A stretch of 64,000 bases of DNA from the NCBI GenBank assembly GCA_029204225.1, contig CM055094.1:31365427-31429426 (forward strand), given 5' to 3'. The notes under the pieces were generated by a model, which was not told where the DNA came from, made no database searches, and was given only the letters and a program-made list of their open reading frames with translations. This stretch comes from Diphasiastrum complanatum. Lineage: Eukaryota > Streptophyta > Lycopodiopsida > Lycopodiales > Lycopodiaceae. Positions 11,035-22,985 of this stretch are shown piece by piece (position 1 is the stretch's first letter; each line of letters begins with the position of its first letter). Made by a program: the position numbers and the translations under genes.

Positions 11035-13149
11035 AGAAGATGGTGATTAAGCAAAGGCATGGAAAATCAAAGATCAGAACACCTTAGCATGTATTACATT
11101 CAATCTGGCCGACTCCCAAATATCCCATGTTACCACGTGCAAAACCTCTAAGGAAACACTTGATTTATTATCAAATCTATACGAGACTCATGATGTAACC
11201 ACTAGGTTGCATCTTAGGAGAAAGTTCTTTGCACTTAGCATGTCTGATTCTACTGCCCGCTTCAAATCTTTAATGGATTAGTTATCAACTGTAGGATGTG
11301 CTATTCAAGATGATGATGTCGTTATGACCTTGTTGTCTTCTCTTCCAAAGTCGTATGAACACTTTGTGGTGACGATCTCCACACAACCCGACTTCACTCT
11401 TCAAAAGTTGATCGGTCATCTTCTTCAAGAAGAAATACGAAGAAAGACCAGTGGCCTGTCCATCAAAGACAAATCCATGGCCCTGTACACCAAGAAGAAA
11501 GACTATTCCAAGGGCAAGAATCAAGTGCAGCAGCAACAACATCAGAAGCCTCACATTCAAGGTGAGAACAGTGGATTGCACAAGAAGCTTTTCTACAGAT
11601 ATTGCGAGAGAGCCAATCATGACATCAAAGAGTGTCGTATCCGCATCTACAATGATACAAAGAAGCAACAACTACAACAGCCAGACTCCCCCAATGCAGC
11701 GGAATGTAAGGAGCAAGATACACACCTGTTAATGGCTTACAGTAGTGGCAACAAAGACCACGACAGCTGGTATCTGGACAGCGGTGCTACCCAACACATG
11801 ACCTCTCGCAAGGAATGGTTTATCGAGTATGCAGCTTACAACAGAGATTAATTCATCTACCTCGGAGATTCAAGCACCATACGCGTGGAAGGCAAAGGGA
11901 CAGTCAAGATCATGTTCAAAAACAATCTTTCTATTTGTGTTCCAAATGTTCTTCACGTTCTTCAGCTATCTAAGAATCTGTTATCAGTATCTAAGCTAAC
12001 TGATGAGGGCTACACTATTACTTTCTCATCTATAACTACAGAAGCCGAGCAGTGGACAATACTTGTCATCAGACCATAACTAAGCTAGCTCGAACAGATC
12101 TGAAAAAAATCTAGAAGACGCATCATCGCATCCTGGTCAACCAAGCATCGGCAGATCCTCACGGACTCGGACAGTTCTTGAGAGGTATACATTTCAATCA
12201 TTCTGGACTTCATCACAAGAACTAGAGAGCCTAGCCGAAGCAGTTAACTCCAAGGATGATGTGAAGTGGCAAGAAGCTATGGAAAGCGAGTACAACTCAC
12301 TTTTGACGAACCAGACCTAGACACTTGTTGACATCCCCACTCACAAGAGAGTTATTGACAACAAGTGGATCTTCGAGAAGAAGATCAACTCTGATGGTTC
12401 CATTGCAAAATGGAAAGCATGGCTGGTGGCTAAAGGATTCACTCAAGTCCAAGGAGTGGGTTATCGAGAAATTTTCAATCCTATCGTCAAGATGCAATCT
12501 ATCAGAACTCTGATTGCGTTAGCAGCCGCAAAAGGCCTTCAAATGCACCAGATTGTTGTCAAGACAACGTTTCTCGATGGCAACATCAAAGAGGAGCTAT
12601 ATACCTTCCAACCAGAAGGATTCAAAGTCAAAGGCTAAGAGCACAAAGTGTGCAAGCTGCACAAAGCAATCTACGGCAAGGCGCAAGGGCATGGTTCTAA
12701 AGGATCAACTCTTACCTCATCTCATTGGGTTTTGCAAACAATTCAGTTGACTGTAATGTTTATTCCAAGCATATAGGTGTCCATTCAGTTCATATAGCTC
12801 TTTATGTAGATGATGCGTTCATTTTGTGTAACGACACTTCTCTACAACACACTACTAAGAGTGATCTGTCAAAAGAATTTGACATGACTGATTTAGGAGC
12901 TGTTCATTCTTTGCTAGAAATTCACATTACTAGAAATAGACTTCAGAAGAAGATCTATCTTAGTCAGCAGACATATCTAAAAGGCATTTTAGAAAATTTT
13001 CATATGTCTGATTGCAAACCAATTGGTACTCCAATGGATCCAAGTATAGTATTGACTAAACCTACTTGTGCTTATTCTGAAAGTGAAGTACTCGACTTAG
13101 CGAAGTACCCTTATCATTCACTTATAGGGTCTTTGATGTATGTAATGCT
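11035..13149 (+). pseudogene. Copia element 2, 5' portion (gag, protease, RT)
   Basis: Broken Ty1/copia polyprotein. Gag is visible from about 11050 (SKETLDLLSNLYETHDVTT, LHLRRKFFALSMSDS) with an in-frame stop near 11278. It is followed by SLPKSYEHFVV, a basic region, a degenerate knuckle (FYRYCERANHDIKEC, in which the first Cys is Tyr-flanked), and a protease with WYLDSGATQHM at about 11770. The gag-pre-integrase motif (LSKNLLSVSKLTDEG) is at 11965. Integrase is absent: sequence passes into the RT linker and RT (KWIFEKKINSDGS, LVAKGFTQVQGVGY, then LYVDDAF at 12803). The RT end (YHSLIGSLMYVM) stops abruptly at AATGCT (13144-13149), where gypsy sequence takes over. The same element resumes at about 17899. 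Confidence 0.85.
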
Positions 13150-13411
13150 ATGTGTCCCTAAGAAAAATGGAAAACTCCACATCAGTGTTGATTTTAAGAA
13201 ACTTAATGTCGTCATCGAAATGTGATCATTTTCCACTACCTTTCGGAGAATCCATCTTAGAAAATCTCGTAGGAGATGAGGCCTACTCCATCTTAGATGG
13301 CTTTAGCGGTTACAATATGATTCAAATTGCTGAAGAAGATCAACATAAAGCCGCTTTTGCCACAGAATGGGGAACCTTCTGTTGGAAGGTCATGCCTTTT
13401 GGTCTTTGCAA
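13150..13411 (+). pseudogene. Ty3/gypsy reverse transcriptase fragment, left half
   Basis: Encodes VPKKNGKLHISVDFKKLN, then after a frame change DHFPLPFGESILENL, AYSILDGFSGYN, FATEWGTFCWKVMPFGLCN. These are classic Ty3/gypsy RT motifs and are distinct from copia RT. Only the central RT is present, with no gypsy LTR, integrase or RNase H. It is cut at 13411 by the LTR of element 3 and continues after 17729. Confidence 0.85.
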
Positions 13412-14555
13412 TGTTGGATTTATTCCCTCTACTATCCTTAAATCCCATTTTAATCTGCCTCCATTCATGCTGCATATTTACTAACGTTGTCGCGCAGTCT
13501 GCATATTTACATGCAAATTCACATAGACGAAAGAATCACGACACTGTGTTTTTACACACGTTATGGTGACAAGCAAAAAGGGGACACTATCTTACAGAAT
13601 GCCAAAGATGCCCTAAAAACAAAGGCACACTGTAAATCTAATCCTAAGGCTACTCGTAAGAGTGACGCACTTTTTGCATCGTCATCACCAACGGTCACTT
13701 CAGCACTAACCGATGTCGCACCCTTTCCACGCTCTCCCCATGCAGCTGCGCTAACAGATTGGACAACGACTACAGCCACCCACGATCTCTTACAGAAACA
13801 CATCCACTCTGTACTTTCCACATCTACACACCTGTAATATTATGTATATATATATAGGATACCATTTGTGTATTCAGGTTAACGAGTTGATGAGTTGACG
13901 ATGAAGAGAAGCTTATCAGCGAAATAGACGAAGTAGATGCCTCGTACATTGATTCTTGATTGTCAGCAATAAGGTTTTATTCCTTTATAGATTGTATAAG
14001 CTTCGTAGGGCTCGCAGTTTTGTCTGCTACTGTCTTGTGCTCTACCGCATTATTGACATGTATACATGATATACTTAATCTGATACAGTTCTTTGTTCTG
14101 CATTCAGATCTATGTTAATATTGCTATGCTTATCATTCATTTTGTTTGATCTTTCTAGTTGTTCTTTCTGGTAATAGACGACTAACATTTTGTCTTGTCT
14201 TTCGCGAATCTATCGCGACTAATTATCAATCGAGCAAAGTCTAACTTGTCGCGAATAATTTGCGACATATAATTCATCTTGCTATTCGCGACAAATCATG
14301 CTTCTGACGCTTCATTGTTTTATTAATGCTTGGCTGCGTAATCTAGAATGACCGTGATTTCCATCACTAAAGTTCTATTCATTCTAATAGGCGTAGTCAT
14401 GCTTACGGAGAGAGTCGTATAGCTCGTTCTGCTGCGCACGAACATTTTCTGTTCGAGTTCATTTCTCGTTTGTGTTTCGTTTCTTGTTCGAGTTCGTTTC
14501 TCGTTCGTGTTCGTCTTACCTCTTTGAGCTAAATTTTTTTTTTTTGTTTCTAACA
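13412..14555 (+). repeat. Copia element 3, left LTR
   Basis: Starts TGTTGGATTTATTCCC inside the gypsy RT motif PFGLCN and ends TTTCTAACA. The right LTR at 16529 has the same start and end with many substitutions and small indels, so the insertion is old. Length is about 1144 bp. The U3-R border holds a TATATATATATAGG stretch near 13845, a plausible promoter. Confidence 0.85.
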
Positions 14556-16528
14556 TATAAGCTTCCACAATACAAGACTCTACTAGTCGATAGAGTAATT
14601 GTTTTCTTGTTCTGTATTTTTCAGTATCAGATTTTCATAATTAAGTCACTGATAGTTTCTCCTATCACTTAGACTAACTCTTCCACATGGATTCCCAAGG
14701 GAAAGCCAGTCCTATCATGGACAAGCTTGATGGAGCCAATTACCATTTATGAAAATTTAAGATGAAAACTGTACTAATGGCAAAAGAATTGTACGACGTT
14801 GTTATAGGTGCAGAAGAGAAACCCGAAGCGAACGACGTGACAATCGCCAGATGGAAGCTGAAGGATGGAAAAGCTTTTGCGTTGATCATCCTCAACATCA
14901 GGCATATCCAGATTGGCCATGTATCTGAGGCTCAGACATCGAAAGAAGTATGGGACATCTTCAGCACACTATACGAAGTGCGAGATTAGTGATGCAACTA
15001 CTTACAAGCTTGCCAAGTTCTTACGAAAGCTGGGTGATGATCATCACGACTCATCCAGAATTGACTCTTTCGAGAGTCATTACTACGTTGTTGCAGAAAG
15101 ACATGCAAAGGAATGAAGCCTTGAGTTCCTCAATTGATTCTCGTGCCTTGTACACCAACAAGAGCACGACAAAGCAAAAGAAGAAGAAAGGTCTGAATCA
15201 ATCAAAGCCAGACCAGAAACCAGCTCAGCACAAGAAACAGTCGAATCCGTAGACAAAGAAGAAGTTGTTCTGCAGATACTGCAAACGAAGCGGATCATGA
15301 TACCTTCATGACCAACCATCAAGGACTCCATCTGGCGATAGTTCTTGGTTCCTGGATTTCGAAGCCACTCAGCACATGACTAGCATCATTGGCTATTTTG
15401 AGTCCTCTACACCTTACAGTACCCAAAAATTTGTTCACCTTGGCGACAATAGCACACAAGCTATTAAAGTTGAAGGCATTGTAACAAATGATCAGTCTAA
15501 GGTACTCTCTAAAGTCCTGTATGTACCAAAGTTATCTACGAATCTGCTCTCTGTAAGCAGAATCACAGATCTAGGACATAGAGTAGAGTTCAAATGTGAT
15601 CAGTGTAAAGTAGTTGATAGGACAGGCAAGATCCTAGCACTCGGAAAGAGGCATAGATACTTGTATAAATTGATTCATTGCTTTTCTACCTCTAGTCAGG
15701 CTCTCAGTACTTCAATTCATTCAAATAAAGGTTTACTTTGGCATTATAGACTTGGTCATTTAAATCATGCTGCTATACAACGAATGTCTAGGCAATCTAT
15801 TGTTCTTGATCTCGACTATTCTCGCGTAAAAGTCGAGTTACCTGTTTGTCAAGACTGTCTAGTTGGTAAATAGACTAGGAAACCATTTAAATCAAGCCAT
15901 CAACATGTTGCTAGAGTATTGCTAGATGTTGTACATTCAGATATTTGTGGCCCGATGAAAAATCCTTCGCTGAAGGATGCCAAGTATTTTATAACCTTTA
16001 TTGACGAATTCTCCAGAAGGACTATGGTATACTTCATAAAGAAGAAATCAGAAGCCTTCAACTGCTTCAGAATCTTCAAGGAGTGCACAGAAAAGAAGAG
16101 TGGAAGGACGATCAAGGCCCTAAGGTCGGACAACGGTGGAGAATATATCTCTGTCAAGTTTAAGGAGCACTCCCAAAGCCAAGACATTGAGCATCAATTC
16201 ATCACTCCTTACAGTCCTTAGTCTAATGGCTTTGCTGTCAGACATCAATCTGTATTAGTACAACCCTACAATTTTGTTTTGTGATAACCAGAGTGCTATT
16301 GCCTTATCGGCCAACCCTAGATTTCATTCTAGGAGTAAGCACATTGAGATCATATATCACTACATCAGGGGCAAAGTTCTCAACAGAGATGTAAGCTTAA
16401 CGTACTGTAGAACGCGAGACATGGTTGCAGACATCTTCACGAAAGCACTCAGTGTAAATGCACAGAACAAATTTTGTGCATTGCTCAGTCTGAAGATCAA
16501 GGCATTCACGGATCTAGATTAAGGGGGG
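14556..16528 (+). pseudogene. Copia element 3, internal region lacking RT
   Basis: Gag begins at about 14687 (MDSQGKA...) with an early stop at 14751, then KFKMKTVLMAKELYDVV and SKEVWDIFSTLYEVRD. The middle of gag is deleted and frame changes lead to LPSSYESWVM. The knuckle is degenerate (FCRYCKRS). The protease reads WFLDFEATQHM, so the catalytic DSGA is DFEA. The pre-integrase and integrase zinc region (LLWHYRLGHLNH...CQDCL) and the start of the integrase core (VVHSDICGP, FITFIDEFSRR, ALRSDNGGEY) follow. RT is missing: integrase joins directly to the RNase H end (FCDNQSAIAL, RSKHIEI, MVADIFTKAL, 16274-16450). A purine tract, AAGGGGGG, ends at 16528. A weak CAGTATCAGATTTT at about 14621 may be a decayed primer-binding site. 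Confidence 0.85.
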
Positions 16529-17729
16529 TGTTGGATTTATTCCCTCTACCCTCCTTAAATCCCATTTTAATCTGCCTCCATTCATGCTGCATATTTAAAT
16601 AACAATGTTGTCGCGCAGTCTGTATATTTACACACAAATTCGCATAGACAAAGAAAAGACGAAAGAATCGCGACACTGTGTTTTTACACATGTTATGGTG
16701 ACAGGCAAAACGAGGACACTATCTTACAGAATGCCAAAGGTGCCCTCAAAGAAAACCCTATAAATCTAATCCTAAGGCTACTCGTAAGAGTGATGCACTT
16801 TTCGCATTGTCATCACCAACGGTCACTTCAACATTGACTGACGTCGCACCCTTTCCACACTCTTCCCATGCAGCTGCACTAACAGATTGGACAATGACTG
16901 CAGCCACCCACGATCTCTTACAGATAGCACATCCACTCTGTACTTTTCACATCTGCACACCTATTATATTATGTATATATACTGGATACCATTTGTGTAT
17001 TCAGGTTAATGAGTTGATGAGTTGACAATGAAGAGAAGCTTATCAGCGACATAGATGAAGTAGATGCCTTGTGCATTGATTGTTAATTGTCAGCAATGAG
17101 GTTTTATTCCTTTATAAATTGTATAAGCTTCATAGGACATGCGGTTTCGGCCCCTATTGTCTTGTGCTCTACCGCATTATTGACATGTATACATGATATA
17201 CTTAATCTGATACAGTTCTTTGTTCTGCGTTCAGAACTGTGTTAATATTGTTATGCTTATCATCCATTCTGTCTGATCTTTCTAGTTGTTCTTTCTGGTA
17301 ATAGACGACTAACATTTTGTCTTGTCTTTCGCGAATCTATCGCAACTAATTATCAGTCGAGCACAGTCTAACTTGTCACGAATAATTCACGACATATAAT
17401 TCGTCTTGCTATTCGTGACAAACCATGCTTCTGGTGCTTCATTGTTTTATTAATGTTTGGTTGCGTAATCTAGAATGATCGTGATTTCCATCACTAAAGT
17501 TCTGTTCATTCTGATAGGCGTAGTCATGCTTACGGAGAGAGTCGTATAGCTCGTTCTGCTGCGCACGAACATTTTCTGTTCGAGTTCGTTTCTCGTTCGT
17601 ATTTCGTTTCTTGTTCGAGTTCGTTTCTCGTTCGTGTTCGTCTTACCTCTTTGAGCTAAATTTTTTTTTTTTGTGTGTTTCTAACATATGACACCTTTTC
17701 TCAACTCGCTCATCTCCCTCTCTCCAACA
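16529..17729 (+). repeat. Copia element 3, right LTR
   Basis: Starts TGTTGGATTTATTCC after the purine tract. Homology to the left LTR runs to TTTCTAACA at 17686. A further 43 bases end in TCCAACA (17723-17729), the exact inverse of the TGTTGGA start, and are followed by TGCAA, which also lies just before the left LTR (13407-13411). This makes 17729 the likely insertion boundary, with TGCAA as target-site duplication; the extra 43 bases are unexplained. Confidence 0.75.
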
Positions 17730-17898
17730 TGCAATGCCCCTAGTACCTTCCAACATGTTATGCAAGCTACCTTTTCTCAGCAGATGGGCGACACCCTAGA
17801 AGTTCACTTGGATGATTTAGGTGCACATTCAGAAGAATCACGAAAAATTTTATCCAATGTCAACGATTCGGCATCTCCCTAAACCCTATAAAATGCTC
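17730..17898 (+). pseudogene. Ty3/gypsy reverse transcriptase fragment, right half
   Basis: Continues the gypsy RT interrupted at 13411: CNAPSTFQHVMQATF, then VHLDDLGAHSEE (the YxDD-like box reads HLDD), then a frame change to a SLNP-type motif. It ends at AATGCT (17893-17898), which matches AATGCT at the left copia/gypsy junction (13144-13149). Copia RT resumes immediately after. Confidence 0.8.
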
Positions 17899-18300
17899 TA
17901 GCATACATTGTTAGCACGTTTAGTCAATTTATGTCTAATCCTAGGATCTCTCATTGGAAAGCATTAAAAAGAGTGATGAGATATATTCAGGGAAGTTTAG
18001 AGCACATTTTATGATATGATGGAAATGCTATCAACCCACTCGTCCTTGAGGCTACTCCAACTCAAATTGGGGAGGAACTGTCTCCACTAGAAAATCTACC
18101 TGTGGGTTCTCTTTCTATCTGGCAGGGGGACCGATTTTGTGGAACTCAAGGAAATAGAAGTCAGTCGCGCTTTCTTCGACCGAGGCAGAGTACATCGCAG
18201 TATGTCAAGATTCAAAAGAAGCTGTATGAATCAAGTTATTACTTCACGACTTGCATCACACTCAACCCTTTCAGAAGTATGGTTTTGGAATCTTGTAAAT
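17899..18300 (+). pseudogene. Copia element 2, 3' portion (RT end and RNase H)
   Basis: Picks up the copia polyprotein left at 13149: LAYIVSTFSQFMSNPRISHW and LKRVMRYIQGSLEH, then in shifting frames the RNase H block (DWGG, STRKS, SSTEAEY-like remains). It peters out near 18300 without an identifiable 3' LTR. Confidence 0.8.
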
Positions 18301-19594
18301 TATGATTGACAAATCATAAGATTCTAAATATTTATGATTGACGGATCATAAGTTGATACTTAAAGGTCATTAAAAGCTTATAGGAAAATCTGATGATTCT
18401 TAAGAGATGAGTAATTCTCGATCAATTGAACAAGTCAAAGATTTAGATCATTTATTTGAAAATTTAAATTTGTTTACTCCAGCACATACTTGAGATTGTG
18501 TGGATCTCACAAGCATTTCCATTAAGTAATTGTTTACTCATGAGTTATTTGCTTGCCTCAAATCTATCAAGATGGTATGGTTGCTAATTTCTTGCATGTG
18601 ATGATACAAATAGAGCATTTAACTCAAGAGAGTATCTGGGGCACTCAGAACTGAGTTAACGTCATTTTTATCTGAATGGATCTCCTAAGAGATTTTGGTA
18701 GGATGAATGTTATACCTTAATTTTTTATAATAGTGATTCATGTAAATTGAGGTTATATGAAGGTGACGTTACTAGATTGGAGAGAAACAGTCCCAATATG
18801 AAAATTTATCTTTTAGTGTACTTCTAAAGGCAGATATAGTACTTCAGTGTAGAGATAGATAATTGTAGAGTTATTCCATCTCTAAGTACTTATTTGATTA
18901 TTGAAGTCAGACTAAAGATAATGATTTTCTGGGTAAATGTAAAAGTTGAAGGATTGGTTTGTTGAGAGATTTCAACAAGTTTAGTCATATTTTGTCAATT
19001 GAGGCCAAAACTCATTTTAGACTTAGAGATACACTTGTTGAAGTTATATTAGTTTAAAGTACATTCAATAAACACTTTTTGAAAGTGTGGGAAAGTTGGT
19101 GTGAGTTTGAGAGAGATTCAAATTTGAACTTTGGGTACGTTGAATCGAGACCCAAAAATAGTAGGGTTTACATTTTGGAGGGAAAGCCCAGTGGCCAAAT
19201 AGGGTTTGGACCTATTATAAAAGGATGTATCTCATGGAGAGACACGTATTCTCTCTTCTCTTTCTCATTTCATCATTATACATGGTTCTCTTTGGATTCT
19301 ACTACTCATTGGTGCACTCTCATGATGTTATCTTGCAATTCTATGTGTAGAATGATCATTTATTGCTATTTTTTGGTTCCACACGTGTAAAATACAGTAG
19401 GATACTGTAGTTGTACGGACAAAAACTATATTTTATGTTTTGGATCATGTTTGATCAGTATCTCTTAGAGTTTGCATCTCATTTTGTATGTAGATGCTGA
19501 TTTTTCTACATTGGCAGGATTGTTGGTTTGCTCCTTATTATAACCAAAGATCAGGGACATGGATTGGATCTTGAATGATCTGAAATCTTTCACA
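18301..19594 (+). repeat. Probable 5' LTR of copia element 4 (start not resolved)
   Basis: No gene. The right boundary is supported by TTTCACA at 19588-19594 followed at once by TGGTATTAAAGCTC, a decayed Met-tRNA primer-binding site, and by gag 550 bp further on. A TATTATAAAAGG motif at about 19214 could be the LTR promoter. The left end (TG) was not found, so the LTR may begin anywhere from 18301 to about 18900. A short open stretch at 19079-19390 falls inside the LTR and is not a gene. Confidence 0.45.
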
Positions 19595-19608
19595 TGGTAT
19601 TAAAGCTC
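19595..19608 (+). other. Decayed primer-binding site of element 4
   Basis: TGGTATTAAAGCTC, two or three changes from the TGGTATCAGAGCTC pattern complementary to plant initiator Met-tRNA, placed directly after a CA LTR end. Confidence 0.55.
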
Positions 19609-20144
19609 TTGTGTTTCAGGTTATGAAAGGATCAGCCACATTTAGCAAGGATTTGGAGGAGTTACCAATGCTAGAGCATGCTAGATTTATTTTTACTCAA
19701 AAATCAGCATTTTTGCATATGTAGAATTGATCAATTCCAATTTCACACTTGGTTTACTGGAATTAGATGATTTTTGGTGAATTAGAAAGGTCTCATTGGG
19801 GGCTACAAGAAGATATATCAAGTTTTTAGAAATTGCATGTAGAATTTGAGATACTCAATTTTTTGTGATTTTGTCACAACCCTAATTTTGATTGGATCTC
19901 TAGTTTATGAGCTTCATTTGAGTGTGTTTCAATCTTAGGAAGTGGCAAGAATCATTAGATTGAGGATAGATTGTAAGTTGATCAAGATTTCACTATTCTA
20001 TGTGTTGATTTTCTAGTTAGAAGTGCTAGAAGGATTTGAGAGGTTCCATATCTTTGTGATATCTTCTTGAGTTCATTTGTTGACATTCAAGAGAGTGCTT
20101 TGTGCATTGGAATAGGTTGAAAGAGAAGATTAGGTCACTTCAAC

Positions 20145-21284
20145 ATGGCTACAAGTGGAGGCTTTATGTTGGAGAGCAATGATAGGCTTACCTCAATCAA
20201 CTATTCTACTTGGAAGGTGAGGATGGAGTCCTTATTGGAGATGAATGAGTTGATGGAGATTGTTGCAGGTGTGGAGGAGAGACCTCAAGCACTTCAAGAT
20301 CAAGTGAGGTATGACAAGAGAGCAAAGAAAACTCTACACATGATTAAGATGAATGCTACCAATGAACTTCTCAAGGAAGTTGGTAAGTGCACATCATCTT
20401 TGGAGGCTTGGGAAGCTTTGAAGAAGCTTCATGAATCCAAGCCTACATCAAGAGTGCTTGCTCTTAGGAGGCAAATCTTTCAAAGTTTGCAAAAAAAGGA
20501 AGAGAGTACTCATGCTTTTGTTTTGAGGGATAAAGCATTCAATGATGAGTTAGCATGTATTGATGAAAGCATTAAGGAGGTAGAACTTGTTCAAGCTATA
20601 CTTAATAGCTTGTTGGATGATCATGCTAATATTGTTCAAAGTTTTGCTATTCAGAAGACTTTGCCAAGTATTGTGGATTTGCAAGAGATCTTGGTGAATG
20701 AGGAGTAATCAAGAGGTGGATCTACATCGACATCTCAATATGAAGAGGAGGCTATGTTCATCAAAGGCAAGCTCAAGGGCAAAGGCAAAGGCAAAGGCTC
20801 TAAAGGTCAAGATCAAGGTGAGACTTCCTCTTTTGGCAAAAAGAAAGATAAGTCCAAGTTAAAATGCTTCTATTGTGGAATCAAAGGGCATTTTGCAAAT
20901 GAATGTTTGAAGAAGCAAAGAGATGAAGGTAGCAAGCAAATCAACTTTACTACTAATGATGAGGATCTAGGTGGTGGTGATTCTCTTTTGATGTGTTCTT
21001 CAAGTCTATTATCAAGTGAAGGTGACAAAGATTCATGGTGGATTGATAGTGGAGCTAGTTCACACATGACTAGTCACAAGGAGTTCTTTACTTCTTTGGT
21101 CACTTATGATGGAGCCAAGAAAGAAATCCACATGGCCAATGGTGGTGAGTGTGTGATTGAAGGCATTGGTTCAATTCCTATCTGTCTTTCTACTAATAGG
21201 AAAACAAGAACTTTTGGTGTTCTTTACATTCCTTCATTTTCAAAGAATTTGTTAAGTGTTGGTCAAATGATAGAGGAAGGATAC
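20145..21284 (+). pseudogene. Copia element 4, gag, zinc knuckle and protease
   Basis: One frame broken by a single TAA at 20706. Gag starts MATSGGFMLESNDRLTSINY, with STWKVRMESLL, LLKEVGKCTSSLEAWEAL and TSRVLALRRQIF, and is closely related to gag of element 7. After the stop the same frame continues through a GKGKGKG-rich linker to a perfect knuckle CFYCGIKGHFANEC (about 20862-20905), an intact protease site WWIDSGASSHMTSH (about 21040-21075) and SKNLLSVGQMIEEGY. The stop sits where a Gln codon (CAA) would fit, so C-to-T decay is likely. The frame ends at 21284, where an inverted copia piece begins. Confidence 0.85.
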
Positions 21285-22985
21285 CTCCATTGCCTGAATC
21301 CAACGATCTTTATCTGGTCCATCTACAGCTTCCTCAAACGTTTGAGGTTCGTCAGAGAATCCACAAAATTTGATGGTTGTATTAAAAACATTCTGATCAT
21401 ACCTTTCTGGTGGTTTTTGTTGTCTGTCTGATCTTCTCACAGGTGGTTTCGAGTTTGATTCTGTGTATTTCGAGTTCGATTTTGATTCGAGTTTTTCTGT
21501 TGGAATTCGAACTGGCGATTCGAGTCTGTCAAGCACTCGATCTTGACCTCCCTCTGAATCTGGTGATTCTCTTTCATCTTCTACTTGTTTTTCTTCTGTT
21601 GTTGTTGGTAGCTCATAATAATTTTTGAGAATTTTATAGCCGACTAGATCACTGTCTGCTATGTATTTCATCTCATCAAATTTAACATCTCGAACAACTT
21701 TTATCTTGCCAATCTTGGGTACATAAACACGACAATATGACAAATGTAACTCGAATCCTACCAAAAAATCTTGTTTTGTCTTTTCATCGAGTTTCTTTCT
21801 CAGCTTATCTGGTATGTGCATATACACTGCGCATCCAAATGTTCGAACATGTGCAAGATTTGGCTTCGACTTCCACCATATCTCATGAGGAGTTTTATCC
21901 GGTATTCGAGATTTCAGAATACGATTCTGAAGATAATTTAATGTAGTCACTGCTTCTGCCCACAACTGTTTTGGTGCTTTCGCATGAGCTATCGTACACC
22001 TTGCAGCTTCCATCAGTGTACGATTCCTTCGTTCAGCTATTCCATTGTGCTGAGGTGTGTAAGATGCAGTCTTTGTGTGCATGATACCTCGATCAGTACA
22101 GTAAGCTTTGAATTCATTGGAAATGTACTCACCTCCACGATTTGTGCGAATTTGCTTCAGCTTATTGTCTGTCTGCTTTTCAGCCCAATTCGTATACTCA
22201 ACGAATTTCTCAAGAACTTCAGATTTGGTACGAATAAAGTATACTACAACGAACTGCTGAAGTCATCAATAAACGTTATGAAGTACTTTGCATCACCCAA
22301 TGACAATACTCCGAATGGTCCACAAATATCTGCATGCACAGTTTCAAGTACCTTGGTTGCTTTATAAACATCCTTACTGAAAGGTGTTCTAGTCATTTTG
22401 CCTTTAAGACAGGATTCACAGGTAGTTCGAATATCTCTACTTTTGATTTCGACTCCTTGAATTCTCTGACTTTTATTGGCTTGGTACAAGGCATCCATGT
22501 TCATGTGACATAGCCTTTTGTGCCACAGTACATCTGTTGATTCCTTTGTTTGATTGACTTGTTCGAATGTTCAGGTGATACAAATTTCCTTCTCTATTGT
22601 CTTTAGCAACCAAGTTATTAGAATCTTCCTCAAATAGTTTATAAGAGTTTATAAGAGTTCTTCATGAAGGTTACTAACATATCTGTATCGACTATCTTTG
22701 CAACGGATAGAAGATCTTTATCAAGAGTAGGGACATAGAGAACTTCCTCCAGTTTCTTGCTTCCCTATTTTGTGTCTAGCCATAATACACCAGTTCCATC
22801 AGCCACGTGTTTAGAACCATGTTTAGAACCGTCTCCAAGTATAATGAATCTCGAATAGTTTGTCTTCTTGTACTCAAACAAAATTTGTTTCAAGGAAACA
22901 AAACATGAGGTGGCTCCTGAATCAAGTACTACTTCTTGAATTGAATTAGATGAATAGCATAGATCAATATTAACATAAGCTACTG
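21285..22985 (-). pseudogene. Copia element 5, inverted protease-integrase fragment inside element 4
   Basis: Minus-strand copia polyprotein piece without LTRs. Read from 22985 downward it shows protease VVLDSGATSCFV, an LGDG motif, YVPTLDKDLLSVAK, the integrase zinc region (CESCLKGKM), VHADICGPF, FITFIDDFS, then after frame breaks SYTPQHNGIAERRNRTLMEA with the catalytic Glu kept, KPNLAHVRTFGC, VRDVKFDE, an acidic spacer, and the RT linker (DRWIQAME) where it ends. It separates gag-protease of element 4 from its RT, which restarts near 22990, and it takes the place of element 4's integrase. Confidence 0.85.
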
